Assembly (NCBI GenBank): GCA_041447175.1
Contig: CP166960.1
Coordinates: forward strand, 891,507-955,506
Direction of reading: 5' to 3'
DNA length: 64,000 bases
Source of the DNA: Candidatus Bathyarchaeia archaeon
Lineage (GTDB): Archaea > Thermoproteota > Bathyarchaeia > Bathyarchaeales > Bathycorpusculaceae
Both the position numbers and the translations under genes were made by a program. The notes under the pieces are model-generated. The model was not told the DNA's origin, ran no database searches, and saw nothing but the letters and a program-made list of their open reading frames with translations. This document shows, one piece after another, positions 25,297 to 34,152 of this stretch. Position 1 is the stretch's first letter. Each line of letters starts with the position of its first letter.

Positions 25297-26127
25297 ATGA
25301 ATTATAAAGAACGGCAAGAAATAATTAAAAAATCGCCAATATCTTTTCAATACCTTAAGCGGTTCAACATTGGAGCAGGCACACTACAGCTAGTAAACGG
25401 GTTAGCAATACTATCGCTAACTTTTCTTTTGACATGGCCTAAAGGCACCGACATCTACACATTCTATCTTCAATTCCAACATGTCACCCCAACATCGCCC
25501 GCCATCTTTGGATTCCCCAGCCCACAAGTTATCTTTACCGTGGATTATCTTGGTGTGGTGCTGGCGGCTTTTCCTTTGATTTCGGCGTTTGCTCACTTCA
25601 TGATTGCGTTTCCCAAAAATCAACAGTACAACGAGAACCTCAAAAAAGGCATAAACCCCTACCGCTGGTATGAATACGCTTTCTCCAGCTCCATAATGAT
25701 TTGGGTCATCGCCACGTTTGTGGGCATCTGGGATTTCTGGTCGCTTGCAATGATTTTTCTGCTTAACGCAATGATGATTATGTTCGGGTACCTCATGGAA
25801 GTCATTAACCAAAAAACCGAGAAAACAAACTGGTCCGCCTTCATCTTAGGCTGCATCTCAGGCGGGTTCCCCTGGGTAGTGCTGTTCGCATACTTCACGG
25901 GCGCAGTTGTAGCAAGCGAGGGCAACGTGCCAGCGTTTGTTTACACCATTTTTGCGGTTTATTTGGTGCTGTTCATGAGTTTCGCGGTGAACATGGTTTT
26001 GCAGTACAAGGGTGTAGGACGCTGGAGAGACTACCTGTATGGGGAACGCGCCTACATCGTGTTAAGTTTTGTGGCAAAAACGCTGCTGGTTTGGCTAGTG
26101 TTTGCAGGGCTGTTTCGACCATTCTAA
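25297..26127 (+). CDS. Heliorhodopsin
   Basis: A 276-residue seven-helix protein. The diagnostic region is NPYRWYEYAFSSSIMIWVIA (helix 3), where E126 is the family's Schiff-base counterion. The last helix has VLSFVAKTLLVWLVFAG, with retinal-binding Lys K261. Other family-like parts are FLLNAMMIMFGYLMEVIN (helix 4) and VYTIFAVYLVLFMSFAVNM (helix 6). Heliorhodopsins are inverted relative to type-1 rhodopsins (N-terminus inside) and have slow photocycles, so a sensory or signalling role is favoured over pumping. No retinal-synthesis gene is in the window. TTAATATAATT at about 25258-25268 fits a TATA box. Confidence 0.9.
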   Translation: MNYKERQEIIKKSPISFQYLKRFNIGAGTLQLVNGLAILSLTFLLTWPKGTDIYTFYLQFQHVTPTSPAIFGFPSPQVIFTVDYLGVVLAAFPLISAFAHFMIAFPKNQQYNENLKKGINPYRWYEYAFSSSIMIWVIATFVGIWDFWSLAMIFLLNAMMIMFGYLMEVINQKTEKTNWSAFILGCISGGFPWVVLFAYFTGAVVASEGNVPAFVYTIFAVYLVLFMSFAVNMVLQYKGVGRWRDYLYGERAYIVLSFVAKTLLVWLVFAGLFRPF

Positions 26128-26463
26128 ATCAACCCCCTCTTTTTTTGTCTATTTGGATGCTATTAGCAATTGAATGCAGAACCTATAGAGGGGTAGAGGT
26201 CTGTCAAAACGTAGCCTACCTACCACACCAGAAGAAGCCCAAGAAAAACCATAAAAATTGGAACTCAATGAATACGAGGCGTATTGTTTGGTGGACGAGG
26301 CTAGCTTAAAGCCGTCGTTTAAACCGTCGTTACACAATTGATAGGTTTGTGTTAATCTCGCGATATAATGCGTATTTGATGCTAAACAAAGAGCAGTTAA
26401 AAGCGAGAAAAAGCATCACATCTCACTAACATCTCAAATTTTATTTTTAGTACCCTTTAAAAA
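26128..26463. other. Spacer at the island's left boundary
   Basis: No gene. It contains the 14-bp copy of the tRNA-Ala 3' end (26288-26301), followed by the inverted pair GGCTAGCTTAAAGCC. The DNA becomes more A/T-rich to the right. Confidence 0.5.
26288..26301. repeat. Putative attachment-site copy (14 bp)
   Basis: TTGGTGGACGAGGC, identical to the tRNA-Ala 3' end at 35722-35735. Flanking bases differ on both sides, so the match is exactly 14 bases. It is not part of a complete tRNA. Confidence 0.6.
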
Positions 26464-29400
26464 TCAGGGTACCGTCAGATAGGAGAATTTAATATTTTGC
26501 TCGGGGTATTCTGTTAGCCATATCACGCCTATTCTGCCCCCGCCAGTCCTGTAGAAACTGGACACAACAAAATCATATCGCAACGTATCGGTTATCCAGT
26601 CTGTAACAAGAGCGTCCCAAGTCCCACTCACACACTTCTTGTAAAATATGTGATTTTCCGTAGGAACTGAAGACCAGAAACAGTACAAATCACCTGAAGA
26701 AGTATCCACAGTTAAAGTTGGCTCTAATGAGCAGTAATAATAAATTTTTATCCAACTATAAACATCTTGAGGGAAACTCCAAATAGCAGTTCGATTAACA
26801 TATTTTATCGTTATTCTATAGAGAGGTTCGCTCAATTCATTGTCTCCTAAGTAAGTAGCTGATCTATAAACTATATGAATAACATCTCCTTTAGTTACAA
26901 CTGAAAACTGGGCTGAACTAATGCTGTTTGTAATTGTCTCTGGATTTCCCCAAGAGGAGCCGTTCCAAAGCTGCCCAAAAAGACTTGTACCAGAAACGTA
27001 GAGAACGTAGATTTTGCCAGATGATAAGGGAACTAAAGTCACGCCAGTGCTTGAGGTTATACTGTATGGAAAACCAGTCGCAGTTGACCAAGTTCCATTA
27101 TTTAAGGCTGACTTTATGACACTATAACTCGCACCAGTATAGTAGCTTATAAAAGGGTACCCATCTGAATCCACAGCTATAGTCGGAGTGCCGCCGACAA
27201 ATTGAACTACTCGCGGATTATAGGAAGACCACGTTATTGTCCCGTTTGCGTTTGGCAGTCCCCGCCTGTAAAACAAGCCATTCCAAGCATATGCGTAATG
27301 CACATATGTCCCGTCAAAATGAATCGCTAAATGGTCTCCAGTTCCGCATTGAGCTATTTGTGTTTCAGCGCTCCAATTGGTTCCATCAGTGGATGTTTTA
27401 TAGGTCAAACAGGCGCTTTTACTATAGAAAACCCAAAAACGACCATTAGCAAAAAAGGTTTTACGTTGTGAAGGGTAAACTGTAGCGTAACCATCACTTG
27501 TTGTGTCTACAACAGAAGGTGCGTTTATTCGGAGATAATTAGCAGTGAGGGTCATGTTTGAAAATATGGATAACGTTATGGGATTATCGTAGAAAGTTTC
27601 ATTAGTGTAGGTATAACTTCGGAATGAATAACCGCTTGGAATACTAACTTGAATCGTGTGAACGCCTAAAGACATATTGAATGTACCACCTGTGGTTCCA
27701 CAAGGCTGCCCATCTATAGTGACATTAGCTGTAACAGCGCTTCCAAAATCGTCAGCTGCTGGAATTTGCACAATATAATGGGAATAGGCATAGTTAGCGG
27801 TAACGGTCATGTTTGAATAAACAGGTATCCACGCGGGATTATTGCTGTTCGTACAGCCATTATATGTGTAGTTCTGGAAAACTAGGCCGTTTGGGATAGT
27901 TACTTGTATTGTGTGGTCACCTGGTAAAATGTTGAAGCTGTTTCCTGTAGTTCCGACCAATTGGCTGTCTATGTACACATTCGCGGGTACGGAGCCTCCA
28001 ACGTTGTCGTATGCAAGTACCTGTAGTGAGTGAAAAGTCGGTGTATCGGAGGTATTCATGTATGCAAATCTTAGTTCAGGATTTGGGTACGGCGTCGTCC
28101 ATATGACGCCAGTTTTGTTTTCGTAACTTCTGGCGAAACTAGCTATAACAGAATTTTGAAGGGAGTCACGTATCCAATCCATAGTTGAGGACCACGTTCC
28201 ATTGATACATGTCTTGCAATAAATATGGTTGGCTCCTGAGCCAGACCGTGGAGCCCAAAAAAAGCACAGGTTGTTTGTTGACGATTCAATGCATAAACTT
28301 GTTATGGCACGAACGTCTGAGCGCTGCACTATTTGGGGTGAGCCCCAGCTCGAAGTGCGTTTCGCGTGATACAACGCACAGATGGGGTTGCCCCATTCGT
28401 CATAGTCTATTATGGCATCATAGGTTATGTGGACAACATCGTTTTGGCTGACAATCGAATCGCAATATGCGACTGGCAGGTTTTCTTCGTTTCCCCATGA
28501 AGAGCCATTCCATAATCGCCCTAGACCAATACCGACCCCATTGTAAAGGAGATATACTTTATTCGTGGCCAAGGGAACTATTGAAACGCTCCAAGGTGCA
28601 CTACTGCCCCATGATGTTGGGGTATATGGAAAACCTGATGCTGTAGACCATGTACCATCATTGGTAGAAGACTTTATGACCATAGGGACATAGCTTGGAT
28701 TATACCCGTTATATCCTATGAATGGGTAACCATTTGAGTCGACACAAATAGTGGCGGGCGCACTGTAACCTTGACTTAATACTCTGTATTCGTTTGACCA
28801 AGTTATAGTTCCGTTCGCATTGGGCGTTCCTCGTCGGTAATTCATCCAGTCATTCCATGTGTTCACGTAGTGAACATAAAATCCGTCGAAGTAGATAGAA
28901 AAATATGTGTTGGACCCACACGTGGTTACGTGAGTTGATAGACTCCATGTGATTCCGTCCGTGGACGTTTTGTAAGCCATGTAATAGTATTCATAATATT
29001 CGCCTGGTTCAACAAAGAAAGACCAGAAGCGTCCGTTCGCATAGAAACTTTTACGTTCTGTCGGAAAAGGTGCACCCGTAACAGAAGTTGAAGTTATTGT
29101 GCTTGCTTTAGGGTCGGACCATGCGTAGTGTACTGTTACTGTTGTATCCTGACTAAATATTGTAGTGCAGGGGTTAGTGTAAAGAGTGTAGCTCCGATAA
29201 GTGGAATAGTGAAAGGCATAGCCGTTTGGGACGCTTACCTCAAGTGAGTGGTATTCGGAGGATACGTTAAAGCTTTGTCCTGTTGTTCCTCGTAGCTGTC
29301 CATCGATATAGACATTCGCGGTTACTGGACTGCCTACGCTGTCTTCTGCCTCCAACGTTAGCAGGTAGTAGTAAATTTGGGGTGGTGGAGGCTCATAAAT

Positions 29401-31815
29401 CGCCACCGAATGAGGCATAGACCATTCGCTTGATGCCCCTCCCGTATCTTGGGCGCGAACTTTGACGTTAAATTGCCCTGTGGATTCCCAGAAATGTGAC
29501 GCTGTGACCTGCGTCCCACTTGCATTTGGGCCTATTGTAGTATGTTCTGTGCCGTCTCCCCAATCAAAAATGTAGTAAATGTTATCACCGTCAGGGTCTA
29601 TTGCCTGCGCAGTGAAATCATAATAGTAGCCCATGATTAATGAGGACGTTGGACCGTCAAGAGAAAGTGCAGTTGGCGGGTTAGGCGGAGGAGGAGGAGG
29701 AGCTGTATAATACGCTACTATCGTTTGATCTGAGTTTATCTCTATGTTTACCGGGTTGGTGTAGTAATCTGTTCCATTGTAGCGGAAATGACTAAAAGTG
29801 CAATTATACAAAGTTGCATTGACACCAACACTGTAGCTCCCAGAAATCAACCTAGGATCCTTACCTATTTCCTTAAAGTCGGTACTGTTTATACTAAAAA
29901 CTGGTGACATAAGGTTCCCATAGTTATCCCGAGCATCCAACATCAACATAGGCTGATACAACTTAATGTCACCATTACCATAAACCCTCAGCCAGCCTTC
30001 CCCTATTTCATAGCCGAAACGGGTCATCCATTCATACTCACCACTGTCTGAATTAAAACGGTACATCGGCCAGATTGCTGTAAACCCTCCATAAAGCGGC
30101 GTTTCATCAAAACTAGTACAGCCCGCAAAGTAGTCCTGCGACGCACGGTCTAACGCCTCATTTACCGTATAGTCAGCCGTCAAGGCATAAAAAAAGAACT
30201 TCTCAAGCCACAAATGATAAGGCGGCCAAACTGCGGTAGTCTCATTCCATATCCCTATTGTTTGGTTTAGAGCCGCTGATCCCCAGTCAAAGCCTATGTA
30301 GCAAAAAGCACCATTATCTGAACAATTGTACCCGTCGCCACTCATATAACCCGTGAGAGGGGTTGTAGTATTTGCGCCCACCATTTTGTGAGTCCACGCA
30401 TATGGCATTCCCTGAACATTACCAGAAGTAGAATTTGGGCCGTTACCGTGATCTGTGTTAGCTGACATACATGCATTGATAAAAGCAAAGAAGGTGTTGG
30501 TTAAGGTAGTCTGGCTGGCTATATCCATATCATAAAGCATATGAGTACCATAATAGTCACTTAGTTCCATTGCATGTGTCCAGTTGTTTTCGTCTAAGTA
30601 ATAATCTAAGCCTACATTGTCCTCAAAAAAATAGTGAAATTCGTTTGGAGCAAGCTGATAATTACTTGCACCAACGCCATGGTCAAAATCAACTACTGCA
30701 ACACGAGGATAGTTTTGTTCATTATAGGAAATCTGGTACAAAATATCGTCTTTATATGAGCCCTTGTTACCCTGAAAGTCACTGGCGCTGTATCCGTTAC
30801 TGGCGAATAAATTATTAATGTATTGAGCAGTGGCTTGCTGCTGTGAAACTTCTGGATTTGTTTTGCGCATACTTGACTTAATGGTATAATTGTATGCGCC
30901 CATACTTTCGGATCCCCAAACGGTGGAGCGCCCCTGCAAGGGAGTGGCGTCAACTGTTGAGATCGGAATTAAGAGCATTGACAACATAAGAACACAAAAC
31001 AACACCCCGCTAACTTTGAACCAGCGAGGTTTTAGTAGAGTATTAGACCGAAAATGTTTCTTTTTCCATCTTAACCAGAGCAGACCAGCACAAAGCGTAA
31101 CAGCGGCAAAAACTGGAACCGCGATCCAAGTATCCGATACCGAGTTTACCTTCGCGTCAACCGTAAAAGCTTGACCATTGGAGAGGACAACTGTGCAATC
31201 TTCAATAGCGGCAACTAAATCAGCTGGCGGATCCGAAGTGGAAACCCGTTCGTGAATATAGCAGACATCTTTTGTATCAGCCCAAAGGTAAACGTTCATG
31301 CCGTACACGTTGCCAGGGTAAAACTTATCTAAACTAACCCAAACATGCCGCAACGGAAAAAGTTCAAAAAGGTCTTGGCTATGCGCTTTATCAACATAAA
31401 GCGAAGGAGCAAAAATTGTTTCAATCATCATCGCGTTTGTTACATTAAACTTCGTAACTACAAACGTGCTATTGCCCGATGCTTTCGAAGTGTTATTGCT
31501 TGATGGTGCTATCCACGAATAAGTTTTCGCGCTTGCCATCGCTGTGTCTATTGCTTCTTCCTCTGAAAGGTTTACGCTTGTGCTACCGATTCTGTAGAGG
31601 TTCCAGTTGTCAATGAAGCATTTTAGGAAACCATTCTCGTAACGCAAGACTACGCACTTATCTGGCGCTTCTATTCCATTATATGAGTAGGTCCAACTGA
31701 AAGTTGTCGAATTCTCTTTAGAGGTTACTTCAAGCTTCATGTTTCCAGATGCTGCCGTTGAATTCTTGTTAGGATCAACCGTAGTGAGTGCTGATTCCAG
31801 TTTTCCGTAAAGCAC
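26464..31815 (-). CDS. Giant modular surface protein, main part (His/Cys peptidase-like, PKD, beta-propellers)
   Basis: A 1783-codon frame, open further upstream to about 31883, where the signal-peptide-bearing fragment joins it. Order: an N-terminal region of unknown fold (~1-225); helix ~229-247, basic KKKH, helix ~268-287; a domain with VVDFDHG (H379) and FFAFINACM (C449), spaced like the catalytic pair of clan CD (caspase/gingipain-like) cysteine peptidases; a PKD domain (YIFDWGDGTEHTT ... STGQFNVKVRAQD). Then come three copies of a small module (ANVYIDGQLRGTTG, ANVYIDSQLVGTTG, ANVTIDGQPCGTTG) and two related ~300-residue repeats (YANGRFWSF / FANGRFWVF, RRGTPNANGTITW / RRGLPNANGTITW, RLWNGSSWGN / QLWNGSSWGN) likely to be beta-propellers. 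Many NxS/T sites suggest glycosylation. Confidence 0.8.
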   Translation of the reverse strand: MLYGKLESALTTVDPNKNSTAASGNMKLEVTSKENSTTFSWTYSYNGIEAPDKCVVLRYENGFLKCFIDNWNLYRIGSTSVNLSEEEAIDTAMASAKTYSWIAPSSNNTSKASGNSTFVVTKFNVTNAMMIETIFAPSLYVDKAHSQDLFELFPLRHVWVSLDKFYPGNVYGMNVYLWADTKDVCYIHERVSTSDPPADLVAAIEDCTVVLSNGQAFTVDAKVNSVSDTWIAVPVFAAVTLCAGLLWLRWKKKHFRSNTLLKPRWFKVSGVLFCVLMLSMLLIPISTVDATPLQGRSTVWGSESMGAYNYTIKSSMRKTNPEVSQQQATAQYINNLFASNGYSASDFQGNKGSYKDDILYQISYNEQNYPRVAVVDFDHGVGASNYQLAPNEFHYFFEDNVGLDYYLDENNWTHAMELSDYYGTHMLYDMDIASQTTLTNTFFAFINACMSANTDHGNGPNSTSGNVQGMPYAWTHKMVGANTTTPLTGYMSGDGYNCSDNGAFCYIGFDWGSAALNQTIGIWNETTAVWPPYHLWLEKFFFYALTADYTVNEALDRASQDYFAGCTSFDETPLYGGFTAIWPMYRFNSDSGEYEWMTRFGYEIGEGWLRVYGNGDIKLYQPMLMLDARDNYGNLMSPVFSINSTDFKEIGKDPRLISGSYSVGVNATLYNCTFSHFRYNGTDYYTNPVNIEINSDQTIVAYYTAPPPPPPNPPTALSLDGPTSSLIMGYYYDFTAQAIDPDGDNIYYIFDWGDGTEHTTIGPNASGTQVTASHFWESTGQFNVKVRAQDTGGASSEWSMPHSVAIYEPPPPQIYYYLLTLEAEDSVGSPVTANVYIDGQLRGTTGQSFNVSSEYHSLEVSVPNGYAFHYSTYRSYTLYTNPCTTIFSQDTTVTVHYAWSDPKASTITSTSVTGAPFPTERKSFYANGRFWSFFVEPGEYYEYYYMAYKTSTDGITWSLSTHVTTCGSNTYFSIYFDGFYVHYVNTWNDWMNYRRGTPNANGTITWSNEYRVLSQGYSAPATICVDSNGYPFIGYNGYNPSYVPMVIKSSTNDGTWSTASGFPYTPTSWGSSAPWSVSIVPLATNKVYLLYNGVGIGLGRLWNGSSWGNEENLPVAYCDSIVSQNDVVHITYDAIIDYDEWGNPICALYHAKRTSSWGSPQIVQRSDVRAITSLCIESSTNNLCFFWAPRSGSGANHIYCKTCINGTWSSTMDWIRDSLQNSVIASFARSYENKTGVIWTTPYPNPELRFAYMNTSDTPTFHSLQVLAYDNVGGSVPANVYIDSQLVGTTGNSFNILPGDHTIQVTIPNGLVFQNYTYNGCTNSNNPAWIPVYSNMTVTANYAYSHYIVQIPAADDFGSAVTANVTIDGQPCGTTGGTFNMSLGVHTIQVSIPSGYSFRSYTYTNETFYDNPITLSIFSNMTLTANYLRINAPSVVDTTSDGYATVYPSQRKTFFANGRFWVFYSKSACLTYKTSTDGTNWSAETQIAQCGTGDHLAIHFDGTYVHYAYAWNGLFYRRGLPNANGTITWSSYNPRVVQFVGGTPTIAVDSDGYPFISYYTGASYSVIKSALNNGTWSTATGFPYSITSSTGVTLVPLSSGKIYVLYVSGTSLFGQLWNGSSWGNPETITNSISSAQFSVVTKGDVIHIVYRSATYLGDNELSEPLYRITIKYVNRTAIWSFPQDVYSWIKIYYYCSLEPTLTVDTSSGDLYCFWSSVPTENHIFYKKCVSGTWDALVTDWITDTLRYDFVVSSFYRTGGGRIGVIWLTEYPEQNIKFSYLTVP

Positions 31816-31886
31816 ATTTCTAGAATAGGTTTGGTAATTGCTAAGGAAGTCTTGAGCAGTTTCAAGGACGGTAGCGGCTGTTTTAG

Positions 31887-32228
31887 TTAGGTGTGGGAGC
31901 CTTCATTCTCAAGCACGTTTATCTTTTGCAGGTTCCCGTTTACGAACGTATGAACTATGTCCAGCTTGCTTCCGTTAGACTCAAGAGCATAGCGCACGTT
32001 CTCCTGAGGAAGAAGTTCTAAGTAAAAATCTTGATACTCGCTCTTTTGGGCTGACTGGTATTTTGTGAGGTCAAGACCCACCACCTCATTTGATATTGCT
32101 AAGCCTTCTTGTTGTTGAGTTGTAATGCTTTTTGCATGTACGTTAGGAGTTAATGTGGCATATGCGCCCAAAATCAAAATTAGCGAGAGAAAAACTATTG
32201 TAAAGTTTCGCTTAGACTGCCTAATCAT
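31887..32228 (-). CDS. Signal-peptide N-terminal fragment of the giant surface protein
   Basis: A 113-residue product that begins with a signal peptide (MIRQSKRNFTIVFLSLILIL, cleavage near VHAKS) and ends abruptly in ...NEGSHT then TAA. The next frame continues at once as LTKTAATVLETAQDFL and runs into the 26464-31815 ORF. The two are therefore one gene broken by an apparent 1-base loss near 31886-31890. Rejoined, the protein is about 1,920 residues with a proper export signal. A real mutation or an assembly error are equally possible. The ATG at 32228 is chosen for the signal peptide. Confidence 0.75.
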   Translation of the reverse strand: MIRQSKRNFTIVFLSLILILGAYATLTPNVHAKSITTQQQEGLAISNEVVGLDLTKYQSAQKSEYQDFYLELLPQENVRYALESNGSKLDIVHTFVNGNLQKINVLENEGSHT

Positions 32229-32340
32229 AACCTTGTTTCCCCTCTTTTCCTCAAAATCCAAAAGCAGCAAGCTTTGGATTTTGCTCCCTGAGTACCCTTT
32301 GTTTTCCGATTTGCTTTTAAATTTTGCCATCAACAACGCT

Positions 32341-32387
32341 GTTCTTTTGGAGGAACAGGCTGTTCTTCAGGGAGAGTTAAAAAGGAG
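32341..32387 (+). promoter_or_regulatory. Duplicated leader block 1, with GTTC-GAAC inverted repeat
   Basis: A 47-base block that aligns without gaps to 34079-34125 at 34 of 47 positions. It opens with GTTC-N8-GAAC and ends GTTAAAAAGGAG, and lies 31 bases before the start of the first NosD-like gene. Conservation of both ends suggests a shared control site. Confidence 0.5.
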
Positions 32388-32418
32388 CCTACCCACACTG
32401 TATATTAAGGGACTAAGC

Positions 32419-34068
32419 TTGAACAAGCGCCTAGCAGTTATCTTTATCCTCACAAGCCTCATCAGCTTACTCACTGTTACAGTTGGACCCACAAAAGCAA
32501 GTTCCCAAACCATCATCGTACCCGACGACTACCCAACCATAACCGACGCCATAGGCAACTGCACCAAGGAAGACACAATTTTCGTTAAAAGCGGAATATA
32601 CGCCGAGCAGACACTGGTTATAAACAAGACACTCACACTAATTGGCGAAAACGCTGAAGACACAATTATAAATAACATAGACTCCCACGCCATGGTTGAG
32701 TGGCTAGGTGGTTATCGTATGCCATTTGGAATAACCACCGCTGTAGATGTTAAAGCAAACGATGTAAAAATCTCAGGTTTCACCATAACCAACGCATCAA
32801 CTGGCATCACCACAGAAGGTAACGAAACAAAAATAGTCGCCAATATCATAGAAGGACTAGACACCGATGGCGGCTATGATATAGGCATCAGTGCAAGCGG
32901 CAAAGGCACTCAAATTATAGATAATATTATAAATGCTGCAAATGTGGGCATCTTTGATAGCGGCTCATATCAAGTTATCATGCAAAACATTTTTAATTCA
33001 ACAAGTTGCACCGTTGGCCCTTATGGACAATACAATATCATCGCAGACAACATCTTATACGGGTCGAGGGCAGGTATTAACTTACAGGGCAATTTGAATG
33101 TAGCTTATAACAATACTGTTGTAGATGGAGACATTGGAATTGAAATCACTGGCGTTAGTAATATAATCTACAAAAACGTCTTAAACCAAAATAATCTGGG
33201 AATCGAAATAGGACCATGGGCTATAAATGATTTTTTGAGTAACAACATTGTATGTGCAAACACAATAACCGATAACCAGCGCTATGGCATCATAATCGCT
33301 TCAGGTAGAAATAACACTGTTTATGCAAATCATATTGCAGACAACAAGGAAATCGGCGGCATGATTGCATGGAATCAATCATCCGGCATACTCTATAATG
33401 AATCTGACAGAGAGAGATGGCAGGGGCGGAATGCTGATAACAACACCTTTTACAACAATAACTTTGTAAACAATAGCGCATCTGAAGCTACTGATTGGAG
33501 TTGGCAAGGCACCAATTCTTGGGATAATGGCAAAGAAGGTAATTACTGGAGCGACTATAACGGCACAGACGCCAACGGTGACGGCATAGGTGATGTATCA
33601 TACCCAGTAAATAAACCGTATAGGATACTAATCAGCAGTTTTCCTGAAGCCCAACTTCAGGATCCAACGGTAGTAAACCCTAACAACGTTTCTGACCGTT
33701 ATCCGCTTATGGAACCCTTTGACACCGAAAGCATAACCATAGAGTTACCTGAATGGGCAACTGTTACCCCCCACCAAATCCCTTCATTTTCGCCTTCACC
33801 AAGCCCACCTCCAACCCAACCCCCAAGCCCCTCTCCAACACCTAAAACAACCCAAACCCCAAACCCCACACCAACATCAACAAGTGCACAAACACCCTCA
33901 CCACCCCTAACAGAACAACCTTCGCCTTCAAACTCAGTTCCACCAACAAGCAACAATTCTAGCAGGTCAACAGACGCGTACTGGACAGCCGCAGCCGCCG
34001 TGGTAGCTGTGACCATAGTAATCATCGCAGCAACACTCATGCTCAGAAAACAGCACAACAGCAAATAA
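32419..34068 (+). CDS. NosD-like parallel beta-helix surface protein 1
   Basis: A 549-residue secreted protein. It has a signal peptide (KRLAVIFILTSLISLLTV), a NosD-type start IIVPDDYPTITDAIGNC, then right-handed beta-helix repeats rich in N-x-I/V (NIIDNIINAAN.., NTITDNQRYG, NNTFYNNNFVNN), and the conserved cap WDNGKEGNYWSDYNGTDANGD. A Pro/Thr/Ser stalk follows (about 455-520), then a transmembrane anchor VVAVTIVIIAATLML and RKQ. The TTG start at 32419 has AAGGGA 6 bases upstream; the longer frame is rejected because it lacks the signal peptide at its N-terminus. Likely carbohydrate-binding or structural, on the cell surface. Confidence 0.88.
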   Translation: MNKRLAVIFILTSLISLLTVTVGPTKASSQTIIVPDDYPTITDAIGNCTKEDTIFVKSGIYAEQTLVINKTLTLIGENAEDTIINNIDSHAMVEWLGGYRMPFGITTAVDVKANDVKISGFTITNASTGITTEGNETKIVANIIEGLDTDGGYDIGISASGKGTQIIDNIINAANVGIFDSGSYQVIMQNIFNSTSCTVGPYGQYNIIADNILYGSRAGINLQGNLNVAYNNTVVDGDIGIEITGVSNIIYKNVLNQNNLGIEIGPWAINDFLSNNIVCANTITDNQRYGIIIASGRNNTVYANHIADNKEIGGMIAWNQSSGILYNESDRERWQGRNADNNTFYNNNFVNNSASEATDWSWQGTNSWDNGKEGNYWSDYNGTDANGDGIGDVSYPVNKPYRILISSFPEAQLQDPTVVNPNNVSDRYPLMEPFDTESITIELPEWATVTPHQIPSFSPSPSPPPTQPPSPSPTPKTTQTPNPTPTSTSAQTPSPPLTEQPSPSNSVPPTSNNSSRSTDAYWTAAAAVVAVTIVIIAATLMLRKQHNSK

Positions 34069-34078
34069 GAGACCAACT

Positions 34079-34125
34079 GTTCCTCTACAAGAACAAAACG
34101 TTCCCCAAGGAGAGCTAAAAAGGAG
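34079..34125 (+). promoter_or_regulatory. Duplicated leader block 2, with GTTC-GAAC inverted repeat
   Basis: The counterpart of 32341-32387, ending GCTAAAAAGGAG 27 bases before the second NosD-like gene. It shows that gene and leader were duplicated together. Confidence 0.5.
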
Positions 34126-34152
34126 ATTGCATTTTACCATCTGTGACAAAGG

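Noticed and set aside
26281-26320. Second tRNA gene at the left island end
   Set aside because: Only 14 bases of the tRNA 3' end are present; no D, anticodon or T arm can be formed.
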